Shown here piece after piece: positions 56,301-60,144 of a stretch of DNA of 64,000 bases (positions are counted from its first letter, which is position 1; each line of letters opens with the position of its first letter). The notes under the pieces were generated by a model. That model ran no database searches. It worked only from the letters and a program-made list of their open reading frames with translations, and had not been told where the DNA came from. The position numbers were made by a program, and so were the translations under genes. The DNA lies in contig NC_135161.1 in the NCBI RefSeq assembly GCF_050948215.1, positions 2,514,830-2,578,829 of the forward strand, given 5' to 3'. Origin of the DNA: Halictus rubicundus. Its lineage: Eukaryota > Arthropoda > Insecta > Hymenoptera > Halictidae.

Positions 56301-58859
56301 GTATTGATATTTTTTTGAGTTTTTCACATTTTCAAGTTTTCGCACACTCCTAATATACAGAATGTCTTCAGTATTATGGCACAAGTGATTGGGTGATGAT
56401 TCTACATGCAAAAATAAGTAGAAAAAAAAAACATTTTTATGGGTTCATTTTCCTGTGAGGCGTTTTGGAGTTTCAAAAAAATATGTTATCGATTCGGTTT
56501 ATTAAACAGGTCGCGGCAAAAATTCTCGAAATTTTTTAGAAATCACATTCAAATCACTGATAAATCAATAACACTTATCAGACTGGTAATTCGAATCACT
56601 GACAAATGAATAACATTTATTAGACTAGTAACAACAACATTTAACAAAAAAGTTAAAACAGGTACTTCAAAATTTCCTCATTTTACTTCAATACATTCAC
56701 GAAGGCGTTTCGATTTATTCGTTATTAATCGAAATAACTTTTGCCCAACTTTCTGCACCGCGCCGCAGCCGCTGCTACCCGTCAATGAGTACCACTGACC
56801 GAACCTCGTTACATGCGTACCTATTTCGCCTTCTATCTCGAAAACGAAAAATGTTTTTCAAACCCTAAAAGCCGATTCTGAAAGGTGGAAGTCTGGGCTA
56901 TCGCGCGATGTGATCACGCACAAAAGGATTTTTGGGGTCTCGGAAAAAATTTGTTTATCATTTTATTATTGTTTTCTACCATACCAACATAACACTGTGT
57001 ACCTTACCAGCATTTCCGTACCAAATTCAACATGTTTTTGTATCGAACCAATCAACGGATCGTGTCTCTTTTATTGTCTGGACACATTTCCAAGCGATAT
57101 CTACCGCCATGCTCAACCATGCACATAAAACAATAAAAATTAAACACAATCATACCAAAATCTAACCTAGACTTTTTTTCCATGAAGGTAATCTATTTGG
57201 GAGGTAAATCTACAATCAAAATTTTTTACACATGTTTAAATGTTTATAATATTATTTAAAAAACCGTCAGATTTGGAAAAGTCTGAAAAATTTTTCTACG
57301 TAAGAATCATTCGTCTAGCTTTTTTGATTGAAGCAGAAAAAATTCTGAAAGTTGAATTTTTAACTTTTTTTTTCATAATCGAATTCCTTAAAAACTGAGG
57401 CTGATAACTACAAGTGGCTTTCGGATTCGTGTTCGGCACACGAAAGTCTATAAGGACGTATATAAATGATCTCTGTGAAAAAAAAGTTTTATTTTGTTGA
57501 TCAGTGTTACCTTATTTCCACAGTGTCCATATTTGAAAATCTAGCTGAGCGAAATCTTCTTATTTATATGAAAGTGAACTCCTATTAAATGAACGAAAAG
57601 TCAGAGCATATTCGCCAGATGAGGGGAGGGAGCACGGATTGAGGGGAAAAAGTTACCCTCTTTCTGCCAGTACCGGGTTAGTCACGTAACATTGTGACAC
57701 AGGCACAACAGAGACGGAACACGTCACGTGACCGGGCCGCGGCGAAGCAGGGGGGTGGCGCTATAGAAGGGGAAATTAGAGTGAGGGAACAAGTCTTCAT
57801 CTGGCGACTATGGGTGGAGACATGTGGACTCCTATTATATGAACTACCTGATTATACGAACCAACTTATTTCCCGTCAGGTTCATATAAATGAAGTTCTA
57901 TTGTACATTTTATTTACCTTGCATAAGGTTTTGAACAACCAAGATATTATAATCACTGAAACCGTAAAGTAAATCATAGCTCAAAGGGTTAATAAGGATA
58001 AGAGTGTTGCTTACTGAAAACTATTTCGTAAAACTGATTTTTCTTGAAAACAACACTTTAGACAGAGAGTGTTTTGGTTTTTCGACTTATTTTTGCATAC
58101 AATCGAAGACACCCTGTATATACCCATTATTTATTAAAGCTCTTGAAAGTCCGTTAAAAATAAAGGTCTTTTTAATTATTTTTTTATAAATTCTAAGTGG
58201 GATTTAATAAACTAATCATTTATCGACTGATTCAAAGTTGAATTAAGGAGAAATTGGTTCCTCATTGATTAAAATACGTAAGAATTCGTTTCGGTGATCC
58301 TTTATTCCAAATTAACTCCTTAACATTTCCTAATTTCTCTAAACACGTATGGAAGACCTTGAAAAATCCAATATAAATGACATCATCTTCAATACCATTC
58401 ATATGGAAGGAGGTACTATCAAATAAGACACCCTATATAGTGGAGATGATGAAGCGATTATAAAGAGGTCGACAAAGCGCTATTGTAGGGAGAGAATACT
58501 GTATTCAATCACAAGGTGGGATCGATCGATTGCATTTTTCACAATCTAGTGAGCCCTACAGACGAATTCTAGAAATAGAAATAGAAATAGAAATAGACGA
58601 TATAATTAGTTTGTCGTGCGAGAAATAAAACAAGAGAGAAAGATACTTCTGCGTGTCCGCTTATGTACACGGAAAAGATGTGCTTTTCTTTTATGACACG
58701 AACATCTGTGCTTCTTGTAAGAAAAGGCATTATTTATAATAAAGACTGGTGGTAACGACTACTGTTACAATGTCCTAACTAGGTGAGGCTGTGGTTAGCG
58801 ATGGCCCTGCAAAGAGCTGGGCCATTGGGAGTGCCGGAAGTGCCCCCTCGTCCTCCAGG
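1229..58859 (+). CDS. tai: taiman (p160/NCOA-type nuclear receptor coactivator), 13 internal exons, both ends missing
   Basis: Spliced gene on the + strand. Exons: 1229-2300, 3988-4110, 4402-4722, 4948-5193, 5570-5735, 5967-6142, 6318-6638, 7361-7476, 7547-7673, 8234-8519, 17242-17562, 24521-24697, 58783-58859. All donors are GT, all acceptors AG, and codon phase carries through every junction, giving about 3,529 coding bases. What is seen: five LxxLL boxes in the first three exons, an acidic helical stretch ending in DILDQVIEF then IANLLDVIEA, poly-Gln tracts, and a C-terminal block with EFVRQELRAIVGAR and DLDALGLNFEM. This is the layout of taiman, the insect p160 coactivator. Known of the family: a nuclear bHLH-PAS protein that binds ecdysone receptor and the juvenile-hormone receptor Met and recruits CBP/p300. 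The bHLH-PAS part and the stop codon lie outside the window. Family assignment is firm; the symbol rests on orthology judged by eye. Confidence 0.88.
2446..3826. mobile_element. non-autonomous element with ~130-bp diverged TIRs
   Basis: The left arm (about 2446-2582) holds several copies of the short word cggtt and ends in ctgttctgtgacagaac. The right arm (about 3690-3826) is its reverse complement at moderate identity, beginning ggtctgtcacagaac. Shared inner blocks include acaactgttatttttcggtt. No transposase reading frame is visible between the arms, so it is either an internally deleted DNA transposon or a large MITE. The exact ends and target duplication are not resolved. Confidence 0.6.
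3226..3538. mobile_element. foldback MITE, family A copy 1
   Basis: Near-palindromic element: the left end reads gggtgtcccgaaaatgttgt and the right end is its reverse complement (ttcaggacaccctgtat). The arms run inward through the sequence around cctttgcgaaaatg and meet in a GC-richer centre. A second copy lies at 52073-52423. Copies sit next to TA-rich sequence. No coding capacity. Confidence 0.75.
3988..4110 (+). CDS. tai: tai exon 2: acidic segment plus LxxLL box 4
   Basis: 41 codons, phase 0 at both ends, acceptor tttaaag, donor gtaggt. The first two codons (LL) join the preceding LLQ to make the third LxxLL box across the splice junction. It continues with an acidic run (NEKNDDEDEDVRAGF) and the box LQQLL at 4057-4071, followed by KDQDDERK. 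LxxLL boxes followed by acidic residues are typical of p160 receptor-interaction domains. The start was chosen because the AG at 3986-3987 restores the family-like LLNEKNDDEDED. Confidence 0.88.
4402..4722 (+). CDS. tai: tai exon 3: DSLLRSLGF motif and LxxLL box 5
   Basis: 107 codons, phase 0 at both ends. The acceptor is cgcag just before 4402, the donor gtaact. It begins TREEDSLLRSLGFRNTTPSP, a conserved-looking stretch, then a Gly/Pro/Asp-rich linker with two basic patches (GQKRPGDDGD, VKRPMDG). The box LASLL is at 4639-4653, in NKMLASLLAKQPP. A Pro-rich end follows. This exon closes the receptor-interaction region. Confidence 0.88.
4948..5193 (+). CDS. tai: tai exon 4: poly-Gln and linker
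   Basis: 82 codons, phase 0 at both ends, acceptor tgtacag, donor gtagta. It starts DKLLRIKHQTPQQTRPQ, passes into an interrupted Gln run (CAA/CAG-rich, about 5002-5050), then a Ser/Thr/Gln linker ending TNTYLNHMLSQ. Opposite-strand frames across the CAG repeat are artefacts of the repeat. Confidence 0.85.
5570..5735 (+). CDS. tai: tai exon 5: start of activation-domain-like helix region
   Basis: 55 codons plus one base (phase 1 donor, gtatac). The acceptor is gattatag. It encodes QQRPQLGQMDSEFTGSG, then an acidic stretch ending DPDLSDILDQVIEFVPDEAI. By position and composition this matches the CBP/p300-binding activation domain 1 of p160 proteins; that function is inferred from the family. 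Confidence 0.87.
5967..6142 (+). CDS. tai: tai exon 6: second half of activation-domain-like region
   Basis: Begins with two bases that complete an Asp codon, ends phase 0 at gtaagt. It encodes DSSAIANLLDVIEAPQNN followed by a helical stretch with AISAIQKSLMLCE. Together with exon 5 it forms two amphipathic segments of the kind that bind the CBP NCBD. Confidence 0.87.
6318..6638 (+). CDS. tai: tai exon 7: Gln-rich region
   Basis: 107 codons, phase 0 at both ends, acceptor atttcag, donor gtaatt. It encodes LVTTPVTTSHSYQPPPMYQQ, then long Gln stretches broken by Leu, Lys and Arg (about 6430-6535), likely a coiled-coil or prion-like segment. It ends with IQNIDNLLNNTVAPNVSLQ. Confidence 0.87.
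6639..7360. other. tai intron with a small TIR element (about 6927-7302)
   Basis: Two inverted blocks, atccaaaaagtatttcaaca near 6927 and its reverse complement ending near 7302, bound about 375 bp of AT-rich sequence without a reading frame. This looks like a MITE. Nothing else is seen in the intron. Confidence 0.6.
7361..7476 (+). CDS. tai: tai exon 8
   Basis: 38 codons plus two bases (phase 2). The acceptor is cttttag, the donor gtaagc at 7477. It encodes a Ser/Pro/His-rich segment including DSQVSPGYGGSVQMPSSGH and AHSYSHPSTLPQ. The frame is set by the neighbouring exons; the ORF in another frame here is a shadow. Confidence 0.85.
7547..7673 (+). CDS. tai: tai exon 9
   Basis: One base completes a His codon, then 42 codons ending phase 0 at gtacgt. 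The acceptor is atttctag; the 70-bp intron before it is short. It encodes PIVNNNFNSGQQVSAAARLS then PHSPAGILSFSHPQPLSPRV, a Ser/Pro-rich linker containing repeated (L)SP(R/H) dipeptides that could be phosphorylated. Confidence 0.85.
8234..8519 (+). CDS. tai: tai exon 10: Gln- and Pro-rich region
   Basis: 95 codons plus one base (phase 1 donor gtaggt at 8520). The acceptor is catAAG at 8231-8233. It encodes GNYGNTPRLFNVNQVRTQQQ, a Gln run, then Ser/Pro/Thr-rich sequence with RSMSSPGTPASTRQSPFP. An internal CAG/GTGAGA at about 8275 could act as an alternative donor, but the reading frame stays open and Gln-rich beyond it. Confidence 0.85.
8938..9471 (-). mobile_element. internally deleted mariner element
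   Basis: Terminal inverted repeats of about 30 bp: left ttgggttgtctggaaagttc, right end its near reverse complement (gaacattccggataagccaa), flanked by TA on both sides. The interior (about 9050-9215) on the minus strand still encodes a mariner transposase C-terminal motif, GWDVLPHPTYSPDIAPSDFH. The length of 534 bp is well under half that of an autonomous mariner, so the 5' part of the transposase is gone. Confidence 0.85.
12470..12655. repeat. dispersed MITE-like fragment
   Basis: Shares blocks such as cctattcgatagcac and the sequence around cgacttatttttac with 19270-19397; the second half also resembles 3110-3215 and 58065-58115. No coding content. Boundaries are approximate. Confidence 0.5.
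13849..15730 (+). mobile_element. Tc1/mariner-superfamily transposon with ~264-bp TIRs, nearly intact
   Basis: The ends (about 13851-14112 and 15465-15728) are inverted repeats that look identical or nearly so by eye, starting ccgggtggttcacgacaaac. Both ends are flanked by TA-rich sequence consistent with a TA target duplication. Between them lies one broken transposase gene (14327-15387). Arms this long are unusual for Tc1/mariner elements, most of which have arms of 20-100 bp. The high arm identity suggests recent activity. Confidence 0.88.
14327..15387 (+). pseudogene. Tc1/mariner-type transposase, three lesions
   Basis: The frame starts MRYSN at 14327 and has a TAA as its sixth codon. 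It reopens through an N-terminal helix-turn-helix region with CISTRQLSRESGVSRASIMR, then LFTDEASF (first catalytic Asp), WYQHDGCTAHSS (second Asp) and PARSPDLTPLDFF (third acidic residue). A TGA interrupts at 14897-14899 after VDKQRP. A slip in the T-run near 15190 shifts the end of the gene into another frame, which then runs to the stop at 15387. A functional copy would be about 350 residues. Likely dead, but recently so. Confidence 0.85.
16253..16750. mobile_element. MITE with ~70-bp TIRs and GC-rich centre
   Basis: The left end ccggaacacagaaatttt and the right end (aaaactttctgtgtcctgg) are diverged inverted repeats that continue inward through tagattttgac(g/a)agaaaatg. A second inverted pair, gccgccatattggta near 16412 and ctaatatggcggcgg near 16582, lies deeper. 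No reading frame of note. Confidence 0.7.
17242..17562 (+). CDS. tai: tai exon 11
   Basis: Two bases complete a Gly codon, then 106 codons plus one base, ending phase 1 at gtaagt (17563). The acceptor is tgatgttgcag. It encodes GLGSPRHYGGVSKEQPLLSP, then a His/Gln/Asn/Thr-rich stretch and SLPSGNPVNHQLGG at the end. Phase agrees on both sides and base composition is higher in GC and C than the introns around it. The reading frame stays open past the donor to 17813, so intron retention would add a short tail. Confidence 0.84.
18010..18532. mobile_element. MITE family C, copy 1
   Basis: Inverted repeats of about 100 bp. The left arm starts ggctaaagttcggaaaatc and runs through cctcattttgcattaaaaac. 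The right arm is its reverse complement ending cagaacttcagcc. Further copies lie at about 59647-60144 (full) and 56918-57180 (partial). The inner part carries oppositely oriented taccttacc/ggtaaggta words. Non-coding. Confidence 0.8.
19131..19397. mobile_element. small TIR element (MITE)
   Basis: The left end, gagggtgatctacac followed by an A-run and aaaatgtag, is matched in reverse by ctacatttttaattg plus a T-run and agatagaatcaccctc at the right. Parts recur at 12470-12655. Confidence 0.6.
21531..21749. mobile_element. MITE family D, copy 1
   Basis: Palindromic 219-bp element. The left end agggtaagggacccaattac and the right end gtaattgggtcccttaccct are perfect inverted repeats of 20 bp. 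The arms continue inward (attactgtg...attaattata). Other copies: about 22638-22788 and a truncated one at 51993-52072. Confidence 0.8.
22638..22788. mobile_element. MITE family D, copy 2 (short)
   Basis: Ends taagggatacaattatcg and gtgactgggtcccctata resemble the family D ends. The inner arm contains the same gtgccaattactgtg and attaattatacttattttta blocks as copy 1. Confidence 0.7.
24521..24697 (+). CDS. tai: tai exon 12: conserved C-terminal block
   Basis: Two bases complete a Gly codon, then 58 codons plus one base, ending phase 1 at gtatgt (24698). The acceptor is ttttgtcacag. It encodes SEFVRQELRAIVGAR, a six-Gln run, then QVSQDDLDALGLNFEMSSAG. These two short motifs are the best-conserved parts of the taiman C-terminus and are the strongest single evidence for the gene assignment. 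The next exon is 34 kb away. Reading through the donor meets a stop at 24751. Confidence 0.88.
24698..26152. other. start of the 34-kb tai intron; contains a TIR-like element (about 25085-25880)
   Basis: Blocks at 25085-25160 and 25795-25880 are inverted copies, both holding aaatcaaaatatct and its neighbours. They bound about 790 bp that includes a GC-raised block (25215-25395) repeated at 57615-57815. The rest is AT-rich with no recognised feature. Confidence 0.5.
26153..26287. repeat. left inverted repeat bounding the transposon nest
   Basis: Starts tacagggagttaaaaaaacc and runs through ggtacataggactcactgta and tgagatataaacattttt. The reverse complement of 46762-46897 matches it at about 75-80% by eye. 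TA-rich sequence flanks the outer end. The pair may be the two ends of one large disrupted element, or two copies of one MITE in opposite orientation. Confidence 0.7.
26585..26722 (-). mobile_element. GC-rich fragment related to the 3' end of an R1-like retroelement
   Basis: C-rich segment with the words atatgtgggactcccc and atacccactaa. The same words in the same order occur at about 38845-38905. It abuts the truncated end of Copia 1 at about 26722; the Copia reading frame stops matching right there. Orientation follows the better-preserved copy. The ends are approximate. Confidence 0.55.
26722..30254 (-). pseudogene. Copia 1 gag-pol, frameshifted and truncated
   Basis: Order on the minus strand: Gag of the UBN2 type from the Met at 30254 (MANSMQTDRIDKLNSNNYPS); zinc knuckle CFKCGKQGHLAQYC at about 29515-29570; protease DSGATHH at about 29380; integrase zinc finger with HQRFCH and CNGC; integrase core with HSDLCG, RTDNGLEF and NGVAERVN; reverse transcriptase with KWVYKVK, DVKCAYLYG and YVDDIVLFS at about 27180. 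It stops after VLRYLF... near 26722, so RNase H is absent. Frameshifts are visible near 29850, near 28240 and in the 11-T run at 28069-28079. Confidence 0.87.
26722..30390 (-). mobile_element. Copia element 1 (internal part), 3' end lost
   Basis: Ty1/copia-type LTR retrotransposon on the minus strand, inserted in Copia element 3. Next to its 5' LTR is a primer-binding site, ggttatgggcccagg on the minus strand (30374-30388), the half-tRNA-Met type known from Drosophila copia. Gag, protease, integrase and most of reverse transcriptase follow. The RNase H region and 3' LTR are missing: the element ends at 26722 against a GC-rich fragment. Its 5' LTR is split by a Tc1 element (see 30390-30406 and 36562-36749). 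Confidence 0.87.
30390..30406 (-). repeat. Copia 1 5' LTR, inner fragment
   Basis: Begins tgttgggttattgaa directly after the primer-binding site and is cut at a TA by the Tc1 element. The rest of the LTR resumes at 36562. Reunited, the LTR is about 205 bp and runs tgttggg to atca on the + strand. Confidence 0.75.
31011..31233 (-). repeat. Copia 2 3' LTR
   Basis: 223 bp, tgtggg to caaca on the + strand. It differs from the other LTR at two positions seen by eye, in caccagagtcc (versus caccaaagtcc) and cagactgcc (versus cagaccgcc). Confidence 0.95.
31290..35312 (-). pseudogene. Copia 2 gag-pol, three frameshifts in an otherwise full polyprotein
   Basis: The frame opens at 35312 (MVYMFSNPERG). 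Order: Gag; zinc knuckle CYNCGRIGHVKSQC at about 34530-34575; protease LLDSGCTNHIV; integrase zinc finger (HRILGH, CALC), core with HTDVNGPH, RCDNGKEYL and NGVAERFN. A one-base shift near 33195 moves to the next long frame (33159-31492). That frame has reverse transcriptase with KWIYTKK, DVETAFLNG and YVDDLLVCS, then RNase H DADWAGDVVDRKS. Further shifts near 31497 and in a T-run near 31455 precede the end of RNase H, which can be followed to about 31290. With LTRs so alike, these shifts are either very recent or sequencing errors. Confidence 0.9.
35325..35547 (-). repeat. Copia 2 5' LTR
   Basis: 223 bp, tgtggg to caaca on the + strand, followed by the second copy of the ggatg target duplication. 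The promoter for the element should lie here, read on the minus strand. Confidence 0.95.
36562..36749 (-). repeat. Copia 1 5' LTR, outer fragment
   Basis: Continues the LTR cut by Tc1, ending cttccatca at 36749, where the reading frame of Copia 3 integrase stops abruptly. On the minus strand it starts tgatgg, close to the expected TG(T/A)TGG start. It is GC-raised around 36640-36730. Confidence 0.7.
36750..38735 (-). pseudogene. Copia 3 gag-pol fragment: Gag, protease, integrase
   Basis: Gag at 38251-38735 (LRKKKLWKYVDGS; RQTWDRIKEIYQSRG). Next a zinc knuckle CYKCNKMGHKSFEC at about 38005-38050 and protease SWWCLDSGSTSHLC at about 37860-37910. The Gag-pre-integrase motif EIWHQKLGHLN is near 37470, and the integrase core (FTDDYSRCTEVFF, LQSDNGREY, QNGVSERKN) at 36950-37310. 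The end shifts frame near 36850 and reads KFDPRSDKCIFIGYSD to 36752, where Copia 1 begins. Several frame changes (near 38230, 37770, 37430 and 36850) make it a pseudogene. The tiny first exon-like piece of gag is at 41156-41170. Confidence 0.85.
38799..39139 (-). mobile_element. short poly(A) retroelement fragment (R1-like 3' end) in the DNA transposon
   Basis: Flanked by a 15-bp direct duplication, gtcgcggaaggcgct, at 38784-38798 and 39140-39154. The left edge starts with a T-run (a poly-A tail read on the minus strand). The body is GC-rich with ggttatgtgggactaccc and ctacccactaa, words also found at 26585-26722. Target duplication plus A-tail show insertion by target-primed reverse transcription. 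It is 5'-truncated and encodes nothing recognisable. Confidence 0.85.
39464..40961 (-). pseudogene. DDE transposase of the IS630/Tc1-like element; three exons, internally deleted
   Basis: Exon 1 is 40899-40961 (MEDQVSGPSLKSPMKKNPRG), donor gtaagc. Intron 1 is 40783-40898, acceptor tttctag. Exon 2 is 40334-40782 (FVRSAQKLMIINLFKTMKEE..., GIGRETICKTLAEYKATGKV), donor gtaagt. Intron 2 is 40208-40333, acceptor ttgtag. Exon 3 runs from 40207 to 39464, with YYLDETWVNAG (first catalytic Asp) and PPYHCEFNPIELAWAQMK (third acidic residue). Between them the reading frame breaks near 40015 and the segment that should carry the second Asp (the D-N-A-P-Y-H type motif) is absent, so the enzyme is dead. The exon phases match at both introns (0 and 2). 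Confidence 0.82.
41266..41518 (-). repeat. Copia 3 5' LTR
   Basis: 253 bp bounded by tgttacgg and cctcaaca on the + strand (TG...CA), directly next to the primer-binding site. On the minus strand an AATAAA-like signal (tttataataaagtgtta) lies near 41330-41345. No second copy is in the window. Confidence 0.75.
41519..42900. other. unassigned part of the nest; possible gypsy LTR and short coding remnant
   Basis: On the minus strand 41519-41660 is open for about 50 codons and reads NYWKTKYAQWLDEEVCLEPV and VPPGRPRKRF; I do not recognise it. From about 41672 a segment begins cgttaggaatcggg and contains gggtgaaaataaaac, resembling the start of the segment at 45009; both may be LTRs of the gypsy family. 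42530-42810 holds an open + frame without family resemblance. Nothing firm. Confidence 0.4.
43340..43925 (-). mobile_element. 5'-truncated R1-like non-LTR retrotransposon, 3' end
   Basis: Very GC-rich block. On the minus strand LLEECPAWAEQRRVLRAA (about 43835-43890), then, in another frame after a small deletion, VMMTQKEAAERTRERDPGSA (about 43765-43825). This is the C-terminal signature of ORF2 in R1-type elements. The rest is 3' untranslated sequence with C- and G-runs to about 43340. It is inserted in the gypsy element between RNase H and integrase. Confidence 0.7.
45009..45591. repeat. LTR-like segment within the gypsy element
   Basis: Begins tgttaggaactggtgactg between the protease and zinc knuckle remnants and could end at gtccccaca (about 45591). 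It has TG...CA ends and a mid-segment caatactttatt. No clear target duplication was found. It may be a solo LTR of a related gypsy; boundaries are uncertain. Confidence 0.35.
45808..46278. mobile_element. 471-bp TIR element inserted in gypsy gag
   Basis: Perfect 22-bp inverted repeats starting tacgctcggcgagagttggc at 45808 and mirrored at 46257-46278. It separates the capsid-like part of gypsy gag from its zinc knuckle. No transposase; a MITE. Confidence 0.7.
46610..46745. other. GC-rich fragment with long G and C runs
   Basis: Contains a 13-G run near 46676-46688 and a C-run near 46696-46708 between gypsy gag and the right bounding repeat. Composition resembles the R1-like fragments, but no diagnostic words are shared. 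Possibly another retroelement remnant. Confidence 0.35.
46762..46897. repeat. right inverted repeat bounding the transposon nest
   Basis: Reverse-complement partner of 26153-26287: it contains gatgctaacatgtaaaaatg, tgtttatatctcagaaa and cctatgtaccat, and ends caccgta. The two arms diverge by roughly a fifth, so they are old compared with the Copia 2 insertion. Confidence 0.7.
48885..49015. repeat. AT-rich microsatellite
   Basis: Interrupted (ATA)n/(TA)n with long purely A/T stretches (for example atatatatataataatat). The opposite-strand Tyr/Ile frame across it is an artefact. Confidence 0.85.
49252..49490. repeat. tandem duplication, two units of about 120 bp
   Basis: Both units contain gagaaat(a)cgggaatac, then agagtccaataatttttt and gtaattt(t/c)gacat. 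The first unit is slightly longer. No coding meaning is apparent. Confidence 0.75.
51330..51410 (+). promoter_or_regulatory. promoter-like segment: NRF1-type and E2F-type sites
   Basis: A perfect palindromic gcgcatgcgc at 51330-51339 matches the NRF1 (ewg) consensus, and ttggcgggaaaa at 51400-51411 matches the E2F consensus. A CCAAT word (tccaatcc) lies at 51341. They lie in a GC-raised patch within AT-rich intron, directly before an ATG. Whether it drives a transcript is unknown. Confidence 0.35.
51411..51463 (+). CDS. possible first coding exon of an unknown nested transcript
   Basis: ATG at 51411 in a good context (gggaaaATGcc), 17 codons reading MPEEFKTRQRDNGATNF, then an ideal donor gtaagt at 51464 (phase 2). 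It sits right after NRF1- and E2F-like sites. No downstream exon was identified. It could be the first exon of a nested gene or of an intron-bearing transposase like the one at 40899-40961, or chance. Confidence 0.25.
51653..52673. mobile_element. hAT-like non-autonomous element with two older-type MITEs inside
   Basis: Ends tggtgatgggcac (51653) and gtgcccatcacta (to 52673) are inverted repeats of the hAT style. They are flanked by 8-bp direct repeats ctgtggtc (51645-51652) and ctctggtc (52674-52681), seven of eight matching. Inside are degenerate repeats of agtcgatag and ccccaccact, a truncated family D MITE (51993-52072) and a foldback family A MITE (52073-52423). No transposase. Confidence 0.7.
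52073..52423. mobile_element. foldback MITE, family A copy 2
   Basis: Same family as 3226-3538: left end caaggtgtcccaaatgtgtt, right end acatttttgggataccctat. The centre has two inverted blocks, aatcagagtgcggct and agccgcgctctgatt. It sits exactly at the end of a truncated family D MITE, which it probably interrupted. Confidence 0.75.
52674..56917. other. tai intron, no recognised gene
   Basis: GC-raised patches at about 52680-52880, 53440-53620 and 53820-54110 have no conserved reading frame. A short inverted repeat, cacaaacttaaga (about 55336) and tcttaagtttgtg (about 55452), bounds about 130 bp and may be a MITE. A G-run lies near 54170. Otherwise AT-rich. Confidence 0.5.
56918..57180. 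mobile_element. MITE family C, truncated copy
   Basis: Matches the middle of the family C element at 18095-18300 (accataccaacataacac, attgtctggacacatttcca) but lacks the outer arms. Confidence 0.7.
57615..57815 (+). repeat. GC-raised block shared with 25215-25395
   Basis: Shares two well-kept segments with 25215-25395: one around gaggggaaaaagttaccctc and one around gaaggggaaattagagtg followed by gaacaagtct. In both places the second segment reads GEIRV(G/R)EQV(L/F)IWR in an open frame. The middle differs. Nature unknown. Confidence 0.6.
58564..58599. repeat. short tandem repeat (tagaaa)n
   Basis: About five copies of the 6-bp unit agaaat(a). Confidence 0.85.
58783..58859 (+). CDS. tai: tai exon 13, last one visible
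   Basis: Two bases complete a Gly codon, then 25 codons, ending phase 0 at gtaaga (58860). The acceptor is ctaactag. It encodes EAVVSDGPAKSWAIGSAGSA then PSSSR. It fits after exon 12 in phase (SSA-G junction), is GC-rich amid AT-rich sequence, has good splice sites, and has a Ser/Gly/Ala plus Trp composition expected near a p160 C-terminus. The family's last residues and stop are not here, so at least one more exon lies further 3', probably beyond the window. Confidence is lower than for the other exons because the exon is short. Confidence 0.72.
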
Positions 58860-58889
58860 GTAAGACCCTTCCGACAATTATTTTTACGT

Positions 58890-59022
58890 GTGTGTGTATG
58901 TGTATATATATATATATATATACATATATACATATATACATATATATGTATGTATGTACATATATTTATATATATACATACATAAATATACATACACATA
59001 TATATGTATATACATATTTATA

Positions 59023-59076
<54 letters not shown>

Positions 59077-59345
59077 TTACATACATATATAATATCTTAT
59101 ATTTTTTTATTTTTTTTTTATTTTGATTTTTTATGCTATGTCTACCCTTCTTCGCTTGGCTTCAAAACTTATTGTGCACGAAATGTTAATGATTTTTTTT
59201 CTCTACGCACTGAGCGTAAAACTTGTAGGGGGTATTTTAGCGCTCTTTTTGCATGTATCACTTGGACGTTATTTATATTGTTTATATATATATTTATATG
59301 TATATTTATATGTATATATATACATATATATGTATATATCCATAT
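58890..59345. repeat. (TA)n-rich microsatellite just after the exon 13 donor
   Basis: Two blocks, 58890-59085 and 59278-59342, of TA dinucleotides mixed with tacata. The Tyr/Ile-rich ORFs across it are artefacts. It begins about 30 bp after the splice donor. Confidence 0.9.
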
Positions 59346-59646
59346 CTCACAACTTTATATTAAGAGTAATTTTGCACCGGCTCAGCATTGTTCGGTACAG
59401 TCTTGACTTTGTCCACATCTTCGCATATCGAATAGCTTTATTCTGTTCGTTGGTGCACACAAAGGATATAAAGTCAGACTCGTTCGGTGGTTTTTTCTCT
59501 AGGGTTTTCATCTTTTCATTATGCGTACATTTAGTTGTCGTAGATCAGGTATGGGTAACTGTCATGCAATGCTAGTAGTAAATTGGTAGTTTCGTTCTTT
59601 CTTATCGATGCGTCTTTATGCATATCAATTCTCTATAACTATTTCG

Positions 59647-60144
59647 GCGAAAGTTCCGAAAATCGATCAAGTCGGATTGAGCTCAAATTTTGCGCATAGC
59701 CTCATTTTGCATTAAAAACATGTTTCCCAAAAAGATTTTTGGCGATTCGAAAAAATATTTTTAATTATCTTATTGGTATTTTCTACCACACCAACATAAC
59801 ATTTTCTACCTTACCGGCATTTCCATATCAATTTCAACATGTTTTTGTATCAATCCAATCAATGTGTTTGCATCTCTTTTATTGTCTGGACACATTTCCA
59901 AGCGATATTTACCGCCACGCTCAACCACGTTTATAAAACAATAAAAATGAAACATAATTCTATCCAAAGCTAACCCAGATCTGATCCAATCAGACCGGTA
60001 TATAACAAGCGTTATACCGGTAAAGTAGAAAATGTGTCGGTAAGGTAGAACATGATTCTAATATGATACATTTTTTTCGACTCGCCAAAAATCCATTTGG
60101 AAAATTTTAGCTCAAACTGATTTGACCGATTTTCAGAACTTCAG
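59647..60144. mobile_element. MITE family C, copy 2
   Basis: Left arm gcgaaagttccgaaaatcg through cctcattttgcattaaaaac; right arm ends ccgattttcagaacttcag. Closely resembles 18010-18532 but its right arm is shorter. Confidence 0.8.

Noticed and set aside
58888..59406. 172-codon Tyr/Ile-rich ORF
   Set aside because: It translates a TA microsatellite; no protein character.
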